A stretch of DNA of 36,870 nucleotides from an uncultured Lachnospiraceae bacterium (lineage in GTDB: Bacteria; Bacillota; Clostridia; Lachnospirales; Lachnospiraceae). Positions 32,086-36,870 of this stretch are shown here, one piece after another. Numbering within the stretch: the first letter of the stretch is position 1; each line of letters begins with the position of its first letter. The position numbers and the translations under genes were made by a program. A model generated the notes under the pieces. It was given only the letters and a program-made list of their open reading frames with translations, had not been told where the DNA came from and did no database searches. The stretch lies in assembly GCA_900551235.1 (NCBI GenBank), contig URUU01000020.1:1-36870 (forward strand). Reading direction: 5' to 3'.

Positions 32086-33375
32086 CTATATGCCCTGTTT
32101 TTTGAGGTACTCCTCTGTCTTCTGCTGTGCATAGGACAGATTTTCTTCGGTATGTGCCGCTGATACAAACATAGCTTCAAACTGTGCCGGAGCAAGATGG
32201 ATCCCATTTTCCAGCATATATCTAAAATACTGTGCATATTCGGTGGTATCTGAGGTTTTGGCGGAAGCATAATCGACAACCGGCTGTTCTGTGAAAAACA
32301 AAGAACCGATCGATCCGACATGGTTTACCTGCCATGCATGACCGCTTTTTCTGACATTTTCTTTCATAGTTTCAAAGAAAATATCACTTTTCTGATTGAG
32401 ATTTTCATAAATCTGAGGATTGTTTTTGAGAATGGTAAGCTGGGCGATACCCGCTGCCATGGCAACCGGATTGCCGCTTAAGGTTCCTGCCTGATAAACA
32501 GCTCCGACCGGTGATACCGTCTCCATGATCGCACGTTTTCCGCCGTAAGCCCCGACCGGCATCCCGGCTCCGATGATCTTGCCGTATGTCACAAGATCTG
32601 CATCAATGCCAAAACAGCCCTGTGCTCCCTGAAGTCCAAGGCGGAATCCGGTGATCACTTCATCAAAGATCAGAACACTTCCATGCTTGCTACAGAGTTT
32701 TCGAAGTCCTTCCAGAAATCCCTTTTTCGGCGGAACCACACCCATATTCGCTGCCACCGGCTCTACGATCACAGCGGCAATCTCTTTTGGATATTGTGCA
32801 AACAGTGCCTCCACGCCTGCCAGATCGTTGTAAACGGCAGATAAGGTGTCCTGCGTACATCCTGCCGGCACACCGGCACTGTCCGGTATTCCGGCTGTCA
32901 TGACTCCGGAACCGGCTTTGACCAGAAGTGCATCCGAATGTCCGTGATAGCATCCGGTAAATTTTATGATCTTATCTCTTCTGGTGTAACCTCTGGCTGC
33001 ACGGATGGCACTCATCACAGCTTCCGTTCCGGAATTAACCATACGCACCATTTCAAGCGACGGTATCACTTCTGTCATCAGTTCTGCCATCTGCACTTCT
33101 CTTTCAGTGGCAGCTCCGAAACTCAGTCCTTTTTCGCAGGCTTTGATCACGGCTTCTTTGATCGCCGGATGGTTGTGTCCGAGGATCATCGGTCCCCAGG
33201 AACCGATAAAATCCAGATAACGGTTTCCATCGACATCCGTCATATAAGCGCCGTCTGCCTGTTCAATAAAACGCGGCATACTGCCGACGCTTCCAAAGGC
33301 ACGCACCGGGCTGTTCACGCCGCCCGGCATCAAGGTAACTGCTTTTTTAAAAAGTTCTTCTGATCTTGTCATCAT
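32086..33375 (-). CDS. hemL: glutamate-1-semialdehyde 2,1-aminomutase
   Basis: HemL converts glutamate-1-semialdehyde to 5-aminolevulinate, the last step of the C5 route. It is a class III PLP enzyme with the N-terminal PGGVNSPVRAFGSVG signature, the PLP-contacting FDEVITGFR and the Schiff-base Lys266 in LVTYGKIIGAGMPVGAYGG. The length of 429 residues is normal. Its ATG overlaps the hemB stop (ATGA), so translation is coupled. It is the last gene of the tetrapyrrole operon; hemA is not in the window. Confidence 0.97.
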   Translation of the reverse strand: MMTRSEELFKKAVTLMPGGVNSPVRAFGSVGSMPRFIEQADGAYMTDVDGNRYLDFIGSWGPMILGHNHPAIKEAVIKACEKGLSFGAATEREVQMAELMTEVIPSLEMVRMVNSGTEAVMSAIRAARGYTRRDKIIKFTGCYHGHSDALLVKAGSGVMTAGIPDSAGVPAGCTQDTLSAVYNDLAGVEALFAQYPKEIAAVIVEPVAANMGVVPPKKGFLEGLRKLCSKHGSVLIFDEVITGFRLGLQGAQGCFGIDADLVTYGKIIGAGMPVGAYGGKRAIMETVSPVGAVYQAGTLSGNPVAMAAGIAQLTILKNNPQIYENLNQKSDIFFETMKENVRKSGHAWQVNHVGSIGSLFFTEQPVVDYASAKTSDTTEYAQYFRYMLENGIHLAPAQFEAMFVSAAHTEENLSYAQQKTEEYLKKQGI

Positions 33376-34355
33376 CCAATCTTCCCTTCGTCCATCATTT
33401 TTGCGATTTCTTTTGCAAAATAGGTAAGATAAATATCGGCTCCGGCACGGTAAGCACCGACTGCCATCTCACCGATGATCCGCTCTTCATCAATATAGCC
33501 CAGTTTAGCCCCTGCCTTTACCATGGCATATTCTCCGCTGACACTGTAGGCCGCTACCGGTGTGTTGACTGCTTTTCTTACTTCCGTGATCACATCCTGA
33601 TAGGCCATCGCCGGTTTTACCATGATAATATCTGCTCCTTCTTCCACATCGAGCAGAGCCTCTTTGATTCCTTCTCTTTTGTTATGAAAATCCATCTGAT
33701 ATGTTTTGCGGTCCCCGAAAGACGGTGCTGAACCTGCCGCTTCACGGAAAGGACCGTAAAAGGCAGACGCATATTTCACGGCATAGGACATGATCGGTGT
33801 GCCTGTATGTCCCGCCTGATCGAGCATCGTACGGATCGCACGCACACGGCCGTCCATCATATCGGATGGTGCTACCATATCAGCTCCGGCTTCCACATGG
33901 GAAAGAGCCGTCTTTGCAAGCAGATCCAGTGTCTTATCGTTATCCACATCATGTCCGCACAGAACACCGCAGTGTCCGTGTGATGTGTATTCACACATGC
34001 AAACGTCCGTGATCAGATACAGTTCCGGAAATTTTTCTTTTGCTTCCCGAAGTGCTCTCTGCACAATGCCGTTTTCGTCCCAGGCACCGCTTCCCACTTC
34101 GTCTTTCTGATCCGGGATGCCAAAAAACATCACATTTTTCACACCGGCATTTAACAGTCGTTCCAGTTCAAATCCCATGCAGTCCACGCTGTAACGGTAC
34201 TGTCCGTCCATGGACGGGATTTCTTCCTGAATACCGTTTCCTTCTTTTACAAACATCGGATAGATCAGGGAAGCTTTATCCATTCTCGTCTCTCTCACCA
34301 TTCTTCTGAGTGTATCGTTTCCTCTTAACCTTCTTGGTCGGATCGTCATATCCAT
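33372..34355 (-). CDS. hemB: porphobilinogen synthase (delta-aminolevulinic acid dehydratase)
   Basis: HemB joins two 5-aminolevulinate molecules into porphobilinogen. The zinc-site cysteines Cys119, Cys121 and Cys129 are in DVCMCEYTSHGHCG, so it is the Zn-dependent type. The active-site lysines are Lys194 in MSYAVKYASAFYGPF and Lys247 in IIMVKPAMAY. At 327 residues it is full length. AGGAGG lies nine bases before the ATG at 34355. It sits between the fused hemC gene and hemL. Confidence 0.97.
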   Translation of the reverse strand: MDMTIRPRRLRGNDTLRRMVRETRMDKASLIYPMFVKEGNGIQEEIPSMDGQYRYSVDCMGFELERLLNAGVKNVMFFGIPDQKDEVGSGAWDENGIVQRALREAKEKFPELYLITDVCMCEYTSHGHCGVLCGHDVDNDKTLDLLAKTALSHVEAGADMVAPSDMMDGRVRAIRTMLDQAGHTGTPIMSYAVKYASAFYGPFREAAGSAPSFGDRKTYQMDFHNKREGIKEALLDVEEGADIIMVKPAMAYQDVITEVRKAVNTPVAAYSVSGEYAMVKAGAKLGYIDEERIIGEMAVGAYRAGADIYLTYFAKEIAKMMDEGKIG

Positions 34356-34374
34356 CTTTTGTTACCTCCTACAT

Positions 34375-36804
34375 TTAAAACTGCTTCCGGCACAGCTCTT
34401 TCACTTTATCCAGAACGCTGTCCATCGTTGCTTTTTCAGACATCCAGGTACGCATTCCAAGCTCATCTGCTGCCTGCTTCGTCTGTTTTCCGATACAGAC
34501 TGCCCGGACAAGGGAAAAATCAAGCCCCCTGGCTGCCTGTGCAAACCCCCGCACGGTTGATGCACTGGTAAAGACCGCAAAGTCAATCTTTCCCTGTTCA
34601 AATTCGGCCTTTTGATCAATCAGTTCTGAGCTTTCGTACAGAGTGCGATAGGTTGGAACATCATCGACCTGCACATCCGGTACTTTCTGAAGTTCCAGTA
34701 CCAGTTCCTGATCTGCAGCCTCTGCCCGCGGGATCAGAATCCGCTCGCCCCCCGCGCAGATCCCGGCAAGGCTGGCACCCAGATGTTCTCCGTCAAAGAT
34801 TTCCGGTTTTAGATCTGCCTGGATTCCATGCTTTTTCAGTTCCTTTTCAGAGCCGTCTCCGATAACGGCAAATTTCGCCGCTGCAAATTTGCGGATATCC
34901 ACTTCATTTTCTGCCATGTTTTCAAAAAAGATCCGCACTCCGGTCGGACTGGTAAAGACGATCCAGTCATAAGATGTGATCTTCTCCAGGCATGTTTTCA
35001 GTCTCTGGTTTTCTTTGATCGCCCTGGTACGGATCGCCGGAAGTTCCAGCACTTCTGCCCCTTCTCTTCGAAGCTTTTCTGCCATTTTTGAGATCCGTTC
35101 TTTTGGCCTTGTGATCAGGATTTTGCGTCCCGCAAGCGGCAGTGCTTCATGCCATGCAAATTTATCGGCCAGGGCACACACTTCACCAACCACAATAATG
35201 GCCGGTGTCTGAATCCCCTGCTTTTGCACCTCTTTTGGCAGTGTTGAAACGGTTGCACAGATCCGTCTCTGTCCTGCTGTGGTTCCCTGCTGTAAAATAG
35301 CCGCAGGCATATCTGCACGCATGCCTGCCTTTAAAAGTGCATCGCAGATATCCGCAAGTGCCGTCACACCCATCAGAAAGACAAGGGTTCCTTTTGTCCT
35401 TACCAGTGCCTCAAAATCAATATCATAGGTATCGCCTTTTTTCTTATGACCGGTAATGATATGCACGGAAGAACAGAAATCCCGGTGCGTGACCGGAATG
35501 CCATTGTAAGCAGGCACTGCGATCGCCGAAGTCACACCCGGCACGACTTCGTATGGTATCTGATATGCCTTCAAAAGCTCCAGTTCTTCTCCGCCTCTGC
35601 CAAAGAGAAACGGATCTCCGCCCTTTAACCGCACAACCTTCCTGCCTTCCAGTGCTTTTTTTACAAGGATTTTGTTGATCTCTTCCTGAGGCATCAGATG
35701 ATGGCTGGCCCGCTTGCCGACGTTGATCTTTTCGGCATCCTCCGGGATCATGCTTAAAATGCCCTGACCTGCCAGTGCATCGTAAACGACAACTTCTGCC
35801 TCCTGAAGCACACGTTTTCCTTTGAGTGTAAACAGACCCGGATCGGAAGGGCCTGCTCCTACCAGCCAGACTTTTCCCGGTTTTATATCATTTTCTTTTG
35901 CAGCAGTGCAGCTTTGTGCATGACATTCTCTTTTCAGTCTTTCTGCAAGCAACATTCCGATTGTTTCGGCATCTTCCGGCATTCCTTCGATCTGACCTTT
36001 TTTATATATTCCGGTTGTTTCCTGGTAATACAATCCACGCAGCAGCAGTTTTCCATTCCGGATTTCTGCATAGGCAGCGATCGGTGAGCTGCACCCGCCA
36101 TTTAAATATTTTACAAAAGCCCTCTCTGCTGCTGCGGCGGTCTGTGCCGCCGGATCGTTATAGGCTTTCAGAAAAGCATAATCTTCTCCTTTTCTTCCCT
36201 GAACCGCCAGAATCCCTTGTCCTGCTGCCGGAATGATCTCATCCGGCTCAAAATAGCGATAAATGCGGTTTTCCAGAGCAAGCCGCTTTAAACCTGCCGC
36301 TGCCAGGAGCAGTGCACCGTAAGTTCCGGACTGAAGTTTCTGCAGTCTGGTCTGGATATTTCCCCTCACCGGAAGAAAGGTTACATCCGGATACAGCTCT
36401 TTAAGCTGCAGCATCCGTCTTTGGCTGGAGCATCCGACCGGAAGTGTTCTGTCCCATTTTTCTGCTCCTTCGGGAAGCACCAGCACATCTCTTGGATCTT
36501 CTCTTTTCGAGAATGCAAGCAGTGGCAGCTCTTTTGAAAGTTCCATCGGCATATCTTTCAGGCTGTGCACGGAAAGATCGCTGCGCTTATCCAGAAGTGC
36601 TTTGTCCAGTTCTTTCACAAACAGACCTTTGCCGCCTATTTTATCCAGCGTGCGATCCAGAATTTTATCGCCGGTTGTTTTCATGGTCAGGATCTCCACC
36701 TGACATTCCGGATTCTGCCCTTTGATAAAATCCCGGACCATCTCACTTTGGATCACCGCCAGACGGCTCTCTCTGCTTCCTATGACAATGTTATGCTCTG
36801 TCAT
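34375..36804 (-). CDS. trifunctional HemC-CobA(SUMT)-HemD fusion: hydroxymethylbilane synthase, uroporphyrinogen-III C-methyltransferase, uroporphyrinogen-III synthase
   Basis: Three enzymes are joined in one 809-residue chain. Residues 1-297 are HemC, which polymerises four porphobilinogens: GSRESRLAVIQSEMV at the N-terminus and the dipyrromethane cofactor Cys238 in LNGGCSSPIA. Residues about 308-545 are SUMT/CobA, which methylates uroporphyrinogen III to precorrin-2: VWLVGAGPSDPGLFTLKG, VRLKGGDPFLFGRGGEE and VPGVTSAIAVPAYNGIPVTH. Residues about 555-805 are HemD, which closes the ring: ILITRPKERISKMAEKLR, IVFTSPTGVRIFFENM and FAVFTSASTVRGFAQA. No linker longer than about 15 residues and no frameshift separates them. 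The presence of SUMT points the product to siroheme or cobalamin. AGGGG lies about nine bases before the ATG at 36804. It heads hemB-hemL, and the promoter region is close to the window edge. Confidence 0.95.
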   Translation of the reverse strand: MTEHNIVIGSRESRLAVIQSEMVRDFIKGQNPECQVEILTMKTTGDKILDRTLDKIGGKGLFVKELDKALLDKRSDLSVHSLKDMPMELSKELPLLAFSKREDPRDVLVLPEGAEKWDRTLPVGCSSQRRMLQLKELYPDVTFLPVRGNIQTRLQKLQSGTYGALLLAAAGLKRLALENRIYRYFEPDEIIPAAGQGILAVQGRKGEDYAFLKAYNDPAAQTAAAAERAFVKYLNGGCSSPIAAYAEIRNGKLLLRGLYYQETTGIYKKGQIEGMPEDAETIGMLLAERLKRECHAQSCTAAKENDIKPGKVWLVGAGPSDPGLFTLKGKRVLQEAEVVVYDALAGQGILSMIPEDAEKINVGKRASHHLMPQEEINKILVKKALEGRKVVRLKGGDPFLFGRGGEELELLKAYQIPYEVVPGVTSAIAVPAYNGIPVTHRDFCSSVHIITGHKKKGDTYDIDFEALVRTKGTLVFLMGVTALADICDALLKAGMRADMPAAILQQGTTAGQRRICATVSTLPKEVQKQGIQTPAIIVVGEVCALADKFAWHEALPLAGRKILITRPKERISKMAEKLRREGAEVLELPAIRTRAIKENQRLKTCLEKITSYDWIVFTSPTGVRIFFENMAENEVDIRKFAAAKFAVIGDGSEKELKKHGIQADLKPEIFDGEHLGASLAGICAGGERILIPRAEAADQELVLELQKVPDVQVDDVPTYRTLYESSELIDQKAEFEQGKIDFAVFTSASTVRGFAQAARGLDFSLVRAVCIGKQTKQAADELGMRTWMSEKATMDSVLDKVKELCRKQF

Positions 36805-36833
36805 GTTTTTATTCCCCTCGTATAATATCTTTT

Positions 36834-36855
36834 AGATACATAATTACCTGTATCT
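36834..36855. promoter_or_regulatory. perfect inverted repeat upstream of the hemC fusion, candidate operator
   Basis: AGATACA and TGTATCT are perfect seven-base arms separated by eight bases. The dyad lies 30-51 bases before the ATG, just upstream of a TATTAT that could be the -10, so it would cover the -35 region. The regulator is unknown. Confidence 0.4.
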
Positions 36856-36870
36856 CAGTTAACAAGTTAC

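Overview
The window reads as chromosomal core DNA of a low-to-mid GC, endospore-forming Clostridia member, most likely a gut Lachnospiraceae (Blautia/Ruminococcus-like). The basis is the gene order, the sporulation genes (gpr, spoIIP, an alpha/beta SASP), the HrcA/CIRCE-type heat-shock operon and the style of the large secreted proteins. The genus is inferred from remembered family resemblance, not from a search. I saw no rRNA, tRNA, CRISPR array, transposase, phage or plasmid gene. Coding density is high, no gene-free stretch exceeds 300 bases, and almost all genes lie on the minus strand.

Region by region (plus-strand coordinates; minus-strand transcription runs right to left). 75-4661 (+): a giant secreted GH2 beta-galactosidase-like enzyme, closed by a terminator shared with the convergent operon. 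10254-4753 (-): ireB, ruvX, DUF1292, RNase J, a YlbF-family gene, a short MltG-like gene, an O-methyltransferase (TrmR-like) and a U32 protein (TrhP-like), led by a near-consensus promoter. The order resembles Bacillus yrzL-yrrK-yrzB-yrrL-yrrM-yrrN/O with RNase J and ylbF inserted. 11661-10354 (-): mtaB. 11752-11991 (+): an HPr-like protein without the catalytic His, with its own promoter and terminator. 16208-12089 (-): prmA, rsmE, a cysteine desulfurase and thiI. 18811-16364 (-): a secreted YDG/MBG-like surface protein with its own promoter, sitting between dnaJ and prmA. 23952-19054 (-): hrcA-grpE-dnaK-dnaJ under a SigA-type promoter and a perfect CIRCE. 24123-24842 (+): a membrane-anchored SGNH hydrolase, divergent from hrcA. 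27870-24897 (-): lepA-hemW. 29221-27995 and 30241-29327 (-): spoIIP and gpr. 30500-30763 (+): rpsT. 31790-30816 (-): holA. 31992-31804 (-): an alpha/beta-type SASP with a SigG-like promoter. 36804-32086 (-): a hemC-SUMT-hemD triple fusion, hemB and hemL.

How the genes work together. The holA...mtaB stretch is the ancient Bacillota block (holA, rpsT, gpr, spoIIP, lepA, hemW, hrcA, grpE, dnaK, dnaJ, prmA, rsmE, mtaB), interrupted by lineage-specific additions. Many genes serve the translation machinery: tRNA wobble modification (TrhP then TrmR), tRNA ms2t6A (MtaB), s4U (cysteine desulfurase plus ThiI), 16S rRNA methylation (RsmE), L11 methylation (PrmA), EF4 (LepA) and S20. Sporulation and germination form a second theme: SpoIIP, GPR and a GPR-substrate SASP, with SigE-like and SigG-like promoters visible by eye. 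The tetrapyrrole operon carries 5-aminolevulinate to precorrin-2 or uroporphyrinogen III and probably feeds siroheme or cobalamin, since no late heme enzymes are in view.

I found no clearly new multi-gene system. The most interesting items are the HemC-SUMT-HemD fusion and the dyad upstream of it, the HPr-like protein that keeps its serine site but not its histidine, the MltG-like protein without a catalytic domain, the YlbF-RNase J adjacency, the surface-protein insertion that splits dnaJ from prmA, and the sporulation promoters.
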